64,000 nucleotides of DNA from Darksidea phi (lineage: Eukaryota; Ascomycota; Dothideomycetes; Pleosporales; Lentitheciaceae), in NCBI GenBank assembly GCA_030770425.1, contig JASJFT010000002.1, positions 248,001 to 312,000 of the forward strand, in the 5' to 3' direction. Position 1 is the first letter of the stretch; each line of letters opens with the position of its first letter. The notes beneath the pieces were generated by a model. That model saw only the letters and a list, made by a program, of their open reading frames with translations, did not search any database and was not told where the DNA came from. A program made the translations under genes and the position numbers. Positions 9,787-22,128 of the stretch are shown here, in pieces.

Positions 9787-12700
9787 ATCTTTCGGCGAAT
9801 CTAGCAGACTGTTCGGCTAGCGATATATCTTATACTGCGACGAAACTTTTTGTGCTGAGAGCGAGGGCGCGGTGGAAGCTCCTCTTTATGGGTGCAGGCG
9901 CGAAAAAGGGCTTTTCTGGAGGGTGTCAGCGAGAGAATTGTTTTGATAATTTCCATGGTTCGCGGCCCGTGCGCGTTGGGCGTGCTACCGTCACTGCCCG
10001 GGGATGGCGACAGGGCCGATGGGCGCGGGCACCCACGGGCGGGCGAGGCAACGTACCGGAGAGCAATCGAGGACGCAGACCCAGCCGCGGACCGCAATTG
10101 AGTCTGTCTCGCCGTCGAGGGAGGCAGCAGTGGAGAGGGAGAGGGAGAGGGGAGGGAGGAGGAGGGAGTGTCGAAGGAGGTGACTCGCTGCAGGCCGACG
10201 GCTGGGAGAGGGCGAGGTATAAAAGCAACTCGGCACGGCACAAAAGAGCGTTAGCGCGAGGGCGGACGCCTTGGGAGTGCAAATCCATTCACCTCCTGGC
10301 CCGGGAGCAAACGCGAGGTCATCCACGATAAATCCCGCGCAGGTTGGATCGGCAGCAGATGGAGCTCCCCCAGCGCCGCGAAGCGAAAACTCTGCAGCGC
10401 CGCCTGTGTGCCCGCGCAGGCCGAAACGGCACCTGCAGCAATTGCAGCAATTGGGCCCTCGAGACGCGTAGAGTGCGCCCGCTTGGCTGCTGTGTATCCC
10501 CAAGTGCTCTGGTCCCAAACCGCCCTCGTGTGCACTCCCACCGTTGTCGCATCCCTGCATCCGCACCAGGGTGAGCTTCTGCACGGACCGCCGACTTCCC
10601 AGTCGTTAGCGCCCGAAGCGTGCTAGCGTCCTGGTATCCTCGTCTCCTAGCGTCTTGGCGTCCTCGGTGCGCACGGCCCCCATCCATCCCATCACACGTC
10701 GCAGTCGCATTCACCCACCGCGCATCTCTTCGCGGTCTGCGTCTGAGCGCCCGTCTCCACGGCGACTGCGACGACCGCGGAGCGCGACCCACGACACATG
10801 CATGAAACTGGCCATCGCTCCCCGGGGCGCTCTGCTGCACTCCAGAGCGTCCGCTTGCGAGCGTCCGCCACACGCAGCTCTGGTTGCTGGGAAAATCTCT
10901 TAAAAAACGCGCAGATCCGGGCCCTCGACTGCGCGAATTTCCCGTCTGCTATCTCTGGGAACTATCGGTGAGAATGGACGCTCGGCAACACCCTTCCTAC
11001 GCCCGCTCGGGACGAGTCCAATACATGAGGTCAAGAGCGCGATTTTTCCAACGGCTCTAGGGTTGCCTGCCTCGCTGTTTCCTTGGCCGCAACAATCCCG
11101 ATATGGAGCCGCACAAACGAACTGCACGAGGAGCCGGCCGATCCCTCTCGTGAAGCTGCCAGAGTTTCAGCAACGTGATGGCTCGAAACCCGCCTTACGA
11201 GCTGTTGTTTGTGTGCCCCCGTCTCGGCCCGGCGCCGCCTGGGTGCCTCACGGGCGAGTACCTACAGTAGTCTTCATCGTTTTTGCCTCCCGCGAATCAC
11301 GAGACGCCGCCTCGCACGCTGCGGAACTCAACGCTCCAGCCAAGCATTCAGTAGTGCAGCAACGCGGGGGATTTGCAATGCACGAAAGTGCTGAATCAAT
11401 CTCCCAACTGCCCATCGTCGGCTCATCTAGGTATATCTAGACGGAATATCTACTTGTCTTGTCGTTACCTGTAGAGCTCTTGGAATCTTGGAGTCTTGGA
11501 ACCCCCACAGTCTCTGAGCTTATGCACATTTTTATGCTCTACCGGGGCCCATCGTTCGCCTGCCGCGCGAGATCCTGGCGAAACAATCAAGAACAGCGTG
11601 CTGCTGCAGCTCGTCTGTCCAATCACCCGCCTCCCACCCTGTCACGCATCATTACGTTGATGGCATGCGGGGGTGCCCATCTACATCGATATCTAACATC
11701 AGTCAGCAGCCACTGTGTTGCATGTCAGCGCGCGCATCCTGGAGACACGGAGCCAACATGCTCGATGCAAACTCTGGCCATGTCGTTAGCACTTCCCCTT
11801 GCGGCGGTGTTTGTCGGCTGCGACCATGGCGCGCCGGCTAGAAAAGCCCCAGCGGATAGCTCCCTGTGACAACAGACTATCACAAACTCCAGCTGCCATC
11901 ACAACGGGGATCCTGCGTCAAGCTTTCCTAGCCTTTTCACGGCGCCGGAAACGGGCGATCGATGGTTGGCTGCAGGCGATAAGCGACTCATGTCATTCTC
12001 CAAAACGGTCGTCTCAGAGCTCGACTCTGCCTGAGTCGCAGCGGGGTCAACATTGACTTTTCTTTTCCAAGGCCGCAGTTCCAGCCTCTTCCTTGCGCGT
12101 AAGCAGGTGGACCGAGACGGCCGGAGATAGTTGCACGCGACAGTCGGCTGGTCATCTCCGAGCAGTGGGAACTGAGAAAAGAAACCGACACCAGACCGAA
12201 ATGAGACCAATAGTCAGCGAGTCGAGCGAAGTGGACTGCAGATGAATCCACACGCAGGGTTCGTCCGAAGCCAAGCGCAAATTGCTTCTTCAGCAAGACC
12301 TTGCGACCGTGAAAAGCTTGCAAGAACTAGGCACAAAGCCGCAAGTGCACAATCTCAACGAGTCGTAACCTGGTCCAGTAAGTCCGCTATTAATTCCAAA
12401 CAGCAAAACAACAACAACACGACTGCGAGCAAATACTTTCACAAGCGAAATTTGTCTCCCGTGAATGTCGCGATATACGCGGTCATTTACCAGCCACATT
12501 GACAAGACGGTTCGTTGGGACAAGCGCTTCCCTGTCTAACACTGGACCTACTATAACAAGGCTCCCTATATGGTGTACATCTCCTTGTGTGCTGGATCAA
12601 CACCAGTGTATGATCCGACCCGGTCTTGAATATTCGCGCGAGGTATTTCCTCGTTGTTCGATCGGACGCGAACGGTGTGCAGCTTGCCAGCTCGATGTTC

Positions 12701-15700
12701 CACTAAATTTTCTTCTCTTAGCCGCTCTTGCACTGAGGGATTTTTCGCTTTCCGAACTTCCTTCTCTCAATCGATTGTCGCATCTCGTTTCGAGCCTGCC
12801 AGCTGCACGCAAAATCGCTTTGCGCGAAGACCTCAAAGCAATCGCTTGAAGCAGCACTGATGTGAGATGCTCTGGGGAAACTTCAACCGGGTTGAGACCC
12901 TCCACTTTGTAACAGTCAACCGCTGGGGAAGTCAGAGCTGTCACCTACCCGCCATGCGTCGTGTTCGCCTTACCTGTTATTCTCCACATATCTGCGACTT
13001 CACCGACGCGGACAATCATGACAGTTACTCGTCGACTTCGGGATGATGCCAGTCTGCAACTTCAATATGGTGTTTCACGTCTATTTGCCACTTTCGCCTC
13101 GTTCCTTAGTTGACGGCCCCAACTCGAGGTCCTTGTCAATCTTTCTCCTCTGGTGCTTTTCACCTTTGGCGCTTTCTTCCAAGCCTGCGGAATATTGCTC
13201 CATGTTCTAGGATCCCCCGCCATTCGACTTTTGGCACGCCCTTGTCGAGCCGAGTTTCTCTGTCAGGTACAGTCTCAGCATTGTCGGAAGTTTTGTCGAT
13301 CTTCCGCCGATGTTTTCCAGAAGGCGCACATTGTGTTCGGTTTTTGTCGGTCTTGAAACAGTCTCTAGTGCCGGTGCCCCAGTCTGGATCTCCGCTGCAA
13401 AGTGGACGGGGTGCCAAGAGCAATGAAGCATTCGTGCTGCAAGTACCGCTTGGCGTCCGCTCGCCATATCCTCGAAACTCTCAAACAGTCTACGCGGAGC
13501 CTTTGGACCCTAGAAGTTTAGTTGTGGCATATGCAGAGTGACACGAAAGGCTGCACTCAACGTTTCTTGATATCCTGGAAGATTGACCGGTGCACTTGGC
13601 GGGTTTTACATCTACGCCGAAGAATCTTCTGGGCAGAGCTTCGGGGGTCCTTGGCGCCTTTTATGCAGGTCTTGGGGACTATCTGATGCAGATGCGCAAT
13701 TTGTCAAATATACGAGCACTTCCCCAGATCCGGCGGGCAGATGGACGATGGGGTATCCGGCTGTGATCTCTACCGGGAACGTATATGATTCTACGGCTTT
13801 TGTATACGACAAGGCGCGGCACTCTATGGTACCATTTCGAGCGCGTTTGTGTAGAATATCGCCCATGCTGTGCTCATTGCGCGGGATCGGTTGCCATATT
13901 AGTTGGCCGTCCACAGGGCATTTGACCAGTGCCACGTATCATTTATGTAACTTGGGTTCCTACAGCGAGACCCACGATTCCATGCTACATCATAAGAATA
14001 CGTCGTCCGCTTGGCCTTGAGGTAAGGTTGCGCCCAAGCACTCTACCCCAGATTGTGCCTTAACGTCTCGGCGTGTGGGGCAGGCAGCCTTCGCCCTATC
14101 TGCGACAAGCTACAACAGCTTTTCTCCACCATAGACGGCGATGCTGCGGCAGGCTCTCCACTCCAAGAAAGCTTGCCTTTTGATAGTGTGATTGCAGTTA
14201 CACTACGAACGTCAACAGGAGCGAACATTGGCGAACGGCAAGATACATGATTTTTTTTTCTTTTTTGGTTGCTCCAAAAGCCGATTGAAATTTCTTACTT
14301 TTCACATCGTCGTCTCTTCTTTTGCGGTGTCATGGCCATACCCGGGGGGAGTCATATCCCGTCTCCAAGTATGACTCTTCCCGTTCTTTCGGATGCGTCT
14401 CTGTCGCTACTTTACACTTCGCTACGATATGGCGGATACTTCTGCCTTGTTGCACTTCCACCGCTTTCTACTGGCGAGACGATCCAACGCGTCTATTATC
14501 CTCTCATTCTCAGCCGTTAACAAAAGCTTTGGTGGGCTACACCCGGAGGTATGGCAGCGTGCATTGGCCGCTCATGGTATTTCAGAACCTAGTAGTACCT
14601 AGTATCGGTGTCTCCACTGCATGCGGTGAAGCTTAGACCCTCTCCTCATCTCATCTAGTATTTCAATATCTACCTCGAGACAACGATCACCGCATGGAGC
14701 GACTTACTTCCTAGTGAAGCTACTGACACGGCAATCACCAAAGAACTCCTTGCGGATACACTTCGAGTTCGGGAATAGATGCTTGGTGAGGGCGGCGAGG
14801 AAGAGAAGAAAATCAACGAAGAGAGTGTGTCATAGGCACGAAGTGATTGGATAGCTTGAACCGACTCCGGTAGTTGTGGTAGAGTCAGCGTGCTAGGGGT
14901 AGGCTACTTCAGTGAACGGTAGTCCCTCGACTGGTGTCTGGACTAGCATAGTTGCGAATATAATTTGCGTAGTATTGTAAGTATGCGTTGTTTCTCACCA
15001 CCGGCTCGTATCTGCCCTCTTTCCTTGTTGAAATTGAAGTGTAGACTTTCAACGTCATTTCTCTTTCACGTCTCATTCTCCACTGCCGCCCCTTCTCTGC
15101 ACTATCCATCCACTTCCCATAATTTTGCCTCGCCGTTCACGTTGGAAACTTGCGCAAACACTCGCTCAGATCAGCTCTACAAACTTCGTATCCCAACCTT
15201 GTATAAGCACTACAACGCAAACCTGTCAGCCAGCGAAAGCGCAAGCAATCCCATGGTTCTCGAATTTTGCCACGCCAACACATATAGTTCCTTTCTAAAT
15301 AAAACCTGCTCATTTGAAGATATTTCTCAACATGTACCATGGCTTGTGAACGACCCACTTTTTCTCTCAACAGGTTGATCGTTGGGTTACGTTCCACAGT
15401 TTGCGCAGCCCAAAGGTCGAGCTCGATACGCAGCACCGGTCGCCCTGGACCACTGAGATGTTTTATTTATTTGCTTGTGCCGGGCTCGCTGTTGTCCCGG
15501 ATCTCTAAAAAGGCGAGGATTTGGGGCATCTCCTTAGACTGGAGTCGAGCAGTGAATCTGTGCAGGCACACTGATGTTTGTCGCAGGTTGTCTTGGAGAG
15601 GTATGACAACCAAAGCGTAGGTATAATCAATGTGTTATCGGGGCCTTCTTTACTACTAGCAATAGGAAGCAGCAACAGCTGCATCAAAATATCTCTCACA

Positions 15701-16675
15701 CCCTCGATATCACCAAAGCTCAATACCCACAACCCAGCCCATCCACGATGTCGCAAGCCACGACAACCCTAACAAAGCGTATTGAACCCCCAAATTCGAT
15801 GTTCACCAACCTACCAACTAACCGGTTCACCATAAGGCCGCAATCATCACCATCATCGCTATGCGCTTGTTCATCGGCTGCTTCGTTCGCTCTTACTATG
15901 GGTATCTTGCCTTATCGAATCCCACCACAACCATCCATTTCAATGCCGCTATTCTTGCCAGTCCGCATTGCAATAATACACAGGAGTCCCAGCTATACAT
16001 CACTCTTAACCTGAAATCGACAACGTCCTCGTAGGGACGAAGTACATGCAACAGACAGAGTTGGACGCAGGCCGGTTCCGCAAAGACACATGTAATGAAC
16101 GCAGATACCGATGCATTTCAAATTAGCTACTTGATGCTACGCCAGTCAATGTCATGGCTATTAGCGACTTCAACGGCTTTGCTCGCAAAATCGGTGCTGT
16201 AATTACACTCCTCTTGAGATCAAAGGTACCCCAGACCCAACCTTTCTATCGTCGTTTCTCTCCATTGAATGCGTCGTTTCTTTTATTTATTTTTCCACTC
16301 ATCCCCCTGAAATTCTCTTCAGCCACTCATTCCTATAGTCATCCAAGAGACGTGAAGGAATCAAACATCAAGGAAGAGTCATCTGCAGAGTAGAAGAATA
16401 AAAGTATGATTAGCACAACGAAGTTACAATATAGGAATGAATCTCTACAATCTTCCATTTATCACCCCGCTTATTTTGTTCAAGAGCCATGAACGTGCAG
16501 TAGAACGCACTCATCTTCCAAGTACGCTTACAACACTTTACCTATCCGCCACGAATATATATTTGAAGATACCGACACACCATATCTCCATCTACATCTG
16601 CATCTCCAGGCCATACCTCCTCATCACTGCCGCTCTCCACCATTACCATATCCTCCCCCAAACCACTCAACCCAT
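9787..16675. other. Gene-poor 6.9-kb region upstream of PMA1
   Basis: No frame here of either strand has family similarity, sustained codon bias or convincing splice joins. The first kilobase is GC-rich with purine tracts. From about 13 kb the sequence becomes more AT-rich. The region must include the PMA1 promoter. It could also hold untranslated RNAs or fast-evolving genes that cannot be recognised by eye. Confidence 0.55.
10132..10168 (-). promoter_or_regulatory. Pyrimidine tract in PMA1 promoter/5'UTR region
   Basis: There are 37 uninterrupted purines on the plus strand, so a CT-tract on the PMA1 coding strand, about 350 bp upstream of its start. CT-rich tracts just upstream of transcription starts are typical of highly expressed filamentous-fungal genes. 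A TATAAAAG lies nearby at 10218 but is oriented away from PMA1. Confidence 0.4.
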
Positions 16676-17396
16676 AATGCCACGGCAGCACCATAAACTC
16701 CTCGACATAATTAGAGGCGCCTCCCTCGGCCCCGTAGAGCCCATCGAAGTCATCCTCTCAGACAGCGCCCTCCTACGTAGCGGCGTCGAAAACGACTGCA
16801 TCGATGGAGATAGCGACGAGGACGACTACGCAGGCAAGATATTAGAAGGCCCCTCTTTTCCAATAAACGATACGAACATATCCACCGATGCTCATTACGG
16901 GACCGATAGTAAGACTGAAAGTGACGAGCTTGGTGAGCATGGTGGCGGCGAATATGAATATGACTCTGACAGCGTGTCGAATTACTCTCAGGACTCTGAC
17001 TCTGACTCCAGCTTCGACACCGGTCCTTCCACTCCTCAGGATTATGGTCATGATATTATTTTCGACGCCGAGAATTGCCATACTCCTGCTCTATTTGATT
17101 CGCAGACCGAACAAGATGGTCATCAAGGGCTCAGTGGTAATACTACTCCATCCCCCACGTCAGCACCTACAGAACACTTGACAAATGTCCTCCAACACGG
17201 CTTGCAGAGTCGGAATCGCCGCTTGCAACGTCGGCGGGTGCCTTCACCACCCTCGCTGGAGGATGATCAGCTCACTTTCGAACCTCTATCGATACAGAAC
17301 TTGTGCGCTTCGCGTCCTGTAGAAGAATACCTCGAAATTGTGGAGACTGTGTGGATCAAAGTTTTTGTTAACTCATCCTCTGTATCGGTGGAATGA
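16676..17396 (+). CDS. Hypothetical acidic, low-complexity protein
   Basis: This is a single open frame of 239 aa from the ATG at 16676 (MPRQHHKLLDII). The same frame is open back to an ATG at 16437, but that extension is AT-rich and looks like leader sequence. The protein is rich in Asp, Ser and Glu (DGDSDEDDYAGK; YEYDSDSVSNYSQDSDSDSSFD). It has a short basic patch (RNRRLQRRRVP) and a more ordered C-terminus (PVEEYLEIVETVWIKVFV). No domain, signal peptide or membrane segment is recognised. It could be a lineage-specific nuclear protein or a chance frame. Bias toward acidic and serine codons favours real coding. Confidence 0.5.
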
Positions 17397-17982
17397 ATCT
17401 TGGAATTAGGACGTAGGATTAAGGTGGAACGAGGGGATGGGACGCGTGTCGCGATAGCTTATCGATTTGGTGGCTAAGAGCTCGACGTTTGGCGGTGCTG
17501 TATTGCTTTACCTTGTGTTGGTTGTTTGCTGTATTGATCTTAAGACGGAGGAGCTGGCGATGATAACAGGGTGGATGGCAAAGGGGGGGCTCACCGATAC
17601 CAAACCTTTCTAGCATTAAACGCTGTCAGGTATGAGATGAAACAAACTTTGAATTGTGCCGCCAGTGTAGGCACGACAATCAATATAACAGTACAAATTA
17701 CATCTAGCCCCATGCGTGTATGCATACAATAAGACGCACCCTTCCCGTACCCACCACTTAAACGCCATGCATGCGTCAACGCTCCATCGCAAAAGCAAGT
17801 ACAAACGCTAAGCACAATGCCTTCCCATCCCGCAATTACCAAACCGCACAAACGCCTTGATATACACTCAAGCGGTGGGACGGCCCTTTCTTCTGGGCAG
17901 TACGCCGCTCTTTCTTCCTCCTCCTTCTCTTCTTTCCGACCATAAGCGGGTATGTAGGTTGCTAGTAGACGCGCATGGCACC
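17397..17982. other. Intergenic, convergent 3' ends
   Basis: This segment lies between the acidic hypothetical gene and the end of BET1, which point toward each other. It probably contains both 3'UTRs. Open frames crossing it on the minus strand read out of frame with Bet1 and have no coding signature. Confidence 0.5.
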
Positions 17983-18710
17983 CTAAAACAACCAAACATA
18001 CCAAAACAAGAAGCCCACCACCGCAAAGAACCCTAACCAGACTTTCCATCCTACCCCTGTCTTTTGCGCCATCCTCAGCATCCTGTTCATAGTTCCTCTT
18101 ATCTTTAATCTCGAGCTCTCGAACTGATCGTTCATCTTTTCGGCGAGGGAGGTCGAGTCGCGGATTTCGTCGCCGATGGCTACCGTCAGCTATTCTAGGA
18201 CTCAGCACTATCCACATTACTGCCCAGTCCCCCACGAGCAGCGCAAAACCCCGAGCGAGTAAGAGAAAGGCGACTTACGTCTTTCAACATCTTAACCTTC
18301 CCCGTTAAAACGCCCACTTGCTCCTCATTCTGACTCTCCAACTCATCTAGTACCGCGGCTGAGTACTGCCCCCTCGAATTCGGGGTCGCAGACCTAAATG
18401 TTGGATCCACACTGCCTCGTCCGCTCCCACTTCCTGTCGGTGTTCCGTTTGCCCCAGGATATGCGCCAAACGAAGCTCCGAGATGGTCGGTAGACGAAGG
18501 CGGCGTGTATCCATATCCCGGCGAAGCTCCGTATGGGCTCTTGCCTTTCCCTTTTGTTTTCGAGGGTGATGTGGATCGGTTATAGGACGAGAAGAGGTCA
18601 TTCCGTGATGAGTCGCGACCGAATCTGCATCCCAGTGTCAACTTCTTATTCAGACTCTTTGGAACCTGCGCAATAAAGACAACCGGTGGTGTGGCGTACC
18701 TGTTTGACAT
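17983..18710 (-). CDS. BET1: ER-Golgi v-/Qc-SNARE Bet1
   Basis: This SNARE functions in fusion of ER-derived vesicles with the Golgi. Exons are 18710-18700, 18624-18279 and 18189-17983, giving 187 aa. The first exon carries only 11 nt (MSN plus two bases of Arg). The N-terminal 80 residues are Ser/Gly/Pro-rich. The SNARE helix starts at YSAAVLDELESQNEEQVGVLTGK, runs across intron 2 (VKMLKD|LTVAIGDEIRDST) and ends near MNRMLRMAQKTGVGW. A single C-terminal membrane anchor follows (VWLGFFAVVGFLFWYVWLF). The central SNARE layer residue is a Gln/Asp-type position, as in Bet1 relatives. Length is slightly above yeast Bet1 because of the low-complexity N-terminus. Confidence 0.92.
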
Positions 18711-18914
18711 GGTGGATGGAGATGCTATAGTGCGCAGCTGATTGGATGGTGTAGCGGGGTGTGTCCTGAAGTCTGAGGTTTCGCGGGGAATTTGTGAAAT
18801 ACAGTGTTCTGGAGGACACTTGTCTTGCGGTTGACAGCGGCGCTGGCAATTTTAGTGAATGGGTCGGAGCTTAGGGTCAAAACTCCGACGGGCTGGACCA
18901 GCCTCAACTCAAGG

Positions 18915-18920
18915 CACGTG
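18915..18920. promoter_or_regulatory. CACGTG upstream of BET1
   Basis: A perfect E-box lies about 205 bp upstream of the BET1 start codon, inside the roughly 510-bp gap to the alpha-tubulin 3' end. The same hexamer occurs upstream of two other genes in the window. A regulatory role is inferred. Confidence 0.25.
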
Positions 18921-19226
18921 CACAGATGTCAACTCTATAATCAAATGGTGCAGAAGGTGACGGCGGTTGAACCACAACCTGATTGTAGTCGTAGTATAAA
19001 TCTGAATCAATTTACTGGCTTGGCACCTTATTAAACATCGACTAACAAAGGAGAAGACCAACGCGTTAAAAAGCCTCCACAGGAGACTTCTGTCGCATGC
19101 AGTCCTACAGCACACCATGCCGCATATCGCCTAACGAACCATGCTCCCATCAAAGGCTGAGCTTCAACAAGAATATGCCGTTCAACAACATGGAGCAGCA
19201 TTTCCTCGCGCCAAAGCGCATACGGT

Positions 19227-20899
19227 TTAGTACTCAGCCTCAACACCCTCCTCGCCCTCAAGACTATCGGCAGCGACTTCCTCGTAATCACGCTCAAGAG
19301 CAGCCAAGTCCTCGCGAGCCTCGGAGAATTCACCCTCCTCCATACCCTCACCAACGTACCAGTGGACGAAGGCACGCTTGGAGTACATGAGGTCAAACTT
19401 GTGAGACAAAGCAGACCAGGCCTCGGCGATGGCGGTCGTGTTGGAAAGCATGCACACGGCGCGGTTGACCTTGGACAGGTCGCCGTTGGGCACAACCTGC
19501 GGGGGCTGGTAGCAGATACCGATCTTGAAGCCAGTCGGGCACCAGTCAACGAACTGGATGGTGCGCTTGGTCTTGAGGTGGGCAATAGCAACGTGGGTAT
19601 CCTTGGGGACGACATCGCCGCGGTACAGCAGGCAGGTAGCCATGTACTTGCCGTTGCGCGGGTCGCACTTGACCATCTGGTTGTTCGGCTCGAAGCAGGC
19701 GTTGGTGATCTCCATGACCGAGTTAGCCTCGTGGGCGGCCTTAGCGGCAGAGATGACGGGAGCGTAGGCGACCAGCGGGAAGTGAATACGGGGGTATGGG
19801 ACCAAGTTTGTTTGGAACTCGTTCAGATCGACGTTGAGGGAGCCGTCGAAGCGCAGCGAGGCAGTGATAGAAGAGACGACTGTACCACGTTAGTGAATAA
19901 AATCATTTGCACAACAAAAACCTGAACTTGACGTACCTTGAGCGATGAGACGATTCAGATTCTCGTAATGGGGACGCTCAATGCCTAAGTTCCTTCGGCA
20001 AATGTCATAGATAGCCTCATTATCAACCATGAAGCTGCAGTCCGAGTGCTCCAAGGTGGTGTGCGTGGTCAAAATGGAGTTGTATGGTTCGACAACCGAG
20101 GTGGCGACCTGCGGCGCAGGATATACGCAAAACTCGAGCTTGCACTTCTTGCCGTAATCAACAGACAGACGCTCCATCAACAGAGCACCAAAGCCGGATC
20201 CAGTCCCGCCACCAAAGGAGTGGAATACAAGGAAACCCTGGAGTCCGGAGCAGTTGTCGGCTACACGGCGAACTTTGTCCAAGACTTGGTCGATGAGTTC
20301 CTTTCCGACGGTGTAGTGGCCACGGGCATAGTTGTTCGAAGCGTCCTCCTTGCCAGTGATCATGTGTTCAGGGTGGAATAGGGAGCGGTAGGGGCCGGTG
20401 CGGACCTCATCGACGACATTGGGCTCGAGATCGGCGTAGATGGTACGGGGGACGTATTTGCCCTGGCCTGCGTCGCTGTTAGGTCTGTGTCTACCATGGG
20501 AGTGTGCAGCTTACCCGTCTCGGAGAAGAAGGTGCTGAAGCCATGATCGTCGTCGGCGGCTTTGCGCTCCTCAGTCAGGTAGCCGTCGGGCTGGAGGAAG
20601 TCAGCAGGACGCCTTCACATTCGTTGGACATGGTCGGCATACCTGGATGCCGTGCTCGAGGCAGTAGAGCTGATTTGTCACGTTAGCCAGTGTCCTCCCG
20701 GAGCGAGACAGAGGCTACACGGGCAGCGCCCAAGCCAAACTCACCTCCCAGCAGGAATTTGCGATCTGGCAACCGGCCTGGCCGACTGTACGCGTGCAGT
20801 GTCAGTATCAACCGTTCTCCCCAGGGTGTCCCCACTAAAGGCGGTCAGGGCGCGTGGCGCGTAGCGGGACGTACCGTTCAAGCTAATAACCTCTCTCAT
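19227..20899 (-). CDS. TUB1: Alpha-tubulin
   Basis: Alpha-tubulin pairs with beta-tubulin to build microtubules. Six exons (20899-20875, 20785-20745, 20669-20643, 20590-20515, 20467-19937, 19879-19227) encode 450 aa, the standard family length. The start [31 protein letters not shown] is diagnostic. The GTP-binding loop [23 protein letters not shown] and the catalytic-loop region around [20 protein letters not shown] are intact. The C-terminal tail is acidic and ends in Tyr (EEGVEAEY), as needed for the detyrosination cycle. Most introns sit near the 5' end, as is common in fungal tubulin genes. The promoter is shared with the divergent membrane-protein gene, with only 376 bp between the start codons. 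Confidence 0.97.
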
Positions 20900-21275
20900 G
20901 GTGGATGGGTGTGAGTAGGAATTGGGATGTCTGAATGGGCTCCGGGAGCGTGGATGTGTGCGGGTCGCGGGGCGGGTGTGTTTGGGGAGGGGGCGTGGTG
21001 TTGTCGGACTCGCGAGCGGGAGAAGATTTAAAGCCGTAAACAGAACAGGAGCGCGGTGCGGCCGGTGTGGTTGGCCGTGTGCACAGACCGTCCCGCTACG
21101 GGCAGGCAGTAGCATTCGAGCAGCTCCACAGCAGCCGAACCTCTCATCACTGCGCCGACGGGACTGCTGCCCATGCCTAATGCCCATTCGACAATGGCAA
21201 CAGCATCCTGTTCCCCGGCGAATGAAGCCGTCTCCGTTTCATTGCTTGCACGCTGACCGCGCAGCCCGCCCGAAG

Positions 21276-22076
21276 ATGCGCGTCTTGGGGCTGCTCTGCA
21301 TCCTCGTCGCACGCGTCTCGACAGTGAACGCCAACGTCGAGAAGACGATATTCCTCGGACCCAGCCCTGTGACTCTCCCCAATGCGTATCCCAGCCTAGA
21401 CGACCTACGCCTCGACACCATCGACCCAGCACACCTCTCCATACTCGCCACAGAGCTGCCAGTGCAGTTCCCCTCCAGTTCGGCGCCCCACGGCCTGGAC
21501 TCCTGGTACCTTCTGCGCGGGCTAGAGGACGGCCGCAGGTACGAGGTTCGCATCTGTTGGCCGGCAACTGTGAGTTGGCTGCTTTCTATTACAGGCACAA
21601 TTGCTTTGGGATTGCTGCGACGCGTCTTTGTCTAGACTCTATACCCACATCTACTAACCCAGGCTTAGCAACCCACCGACTTCTGGCTTGACACATACTC
21701 CATCGCCCACCTTTTCGATACACCGACCCTCGTTTCGTCACTCGCCGACTACAGCGAAAACCGGCAGGCGCCAGGCTTGGACAAGCTAGCGTATCCAAGG
21801 GAGGACCACTCGTTCACTGAGTCTATACTGTTGCTACGGATCCAGGCCGCAGCGTCCTACTATTCGTCAAACCGCACTTTGATGGAACGTCCGCTGCCAG
21901 TCGACGTCGATATCATCCTGGACCCCTTCATACTCAACATTCTTCCGCGCTCGCTTGGACCTACCACCATCTACATCGGCATAGTCGCTGTAGGAGCTTG
22001 GTTTCTCTCTGGGTACATTTGTCGCTGGCTCCTTTCTGTTGCAAACGAGCTGCCTTCCAAGGACCACGTTGATTAA
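21276..22076 (+). CDS. Single-pass secretory-pathway membrane protein, unknown function
   Basis: Exons are 21276-21569 and 21669-22076, with a 99-nt intron, giving 233 aa. Residues 1-19 form a signal peptide (MRVLGLLCILVARVSTVNA). The luminal part contains SWYLLRGLEDGRRYEVRICWPATQPTDFW, a pattern that resembles the edge strands of a fibronectin-III-like fold. One possible N-glycosylation site is SSNRTL. A C-terminal membrane helix (TTIYIGIVAVGAWFLSGYICRWLL) leaves a short cytosolic tail. This layout suggests a type I ER or Golgi membrane protein. I do not recognise the family with confidence. The ATG at 21276 is chosen because it begins the signal peptide. Longer upstream frames would run through the alpha-tubulin promoter. 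Confidence 0.75.
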
Positions 22077-22128
22077 CAGACGCCCATATTGATTTCAATT
22101 TTGCGGTTCTTTCCATATAGTCTCAGCT

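Noticed and set aside
10218..10225. TATAAAAG as the PMA1 TATA box
   Set aside because: It is oriented away from PMA1 and no gene is seen on its downstream side, so I do not assign it.
9687..10331. 214-codon plus-strand frame at the PMA1 5' end
   Set aside because: It overlaps PMA1 exons 1-2 and GC-rich promoter sequence on the opposite strand. Its composition is Arg/Gly-rich as expected from base content.
11426..11441. Near-palindrome TCTAGGTATATCTAGA
   Set aside because: One mismatched pair, isolated, with no gene nearby. I could not connect it to any function.
13110..14020. Two plus-strand frames of about 145 codons in the PMA1-upstream desert
   Set aside because: No codon bias, domain or splice continuity. 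The first has no ATG at its reported start. Retained only as part of the gene-poor region.
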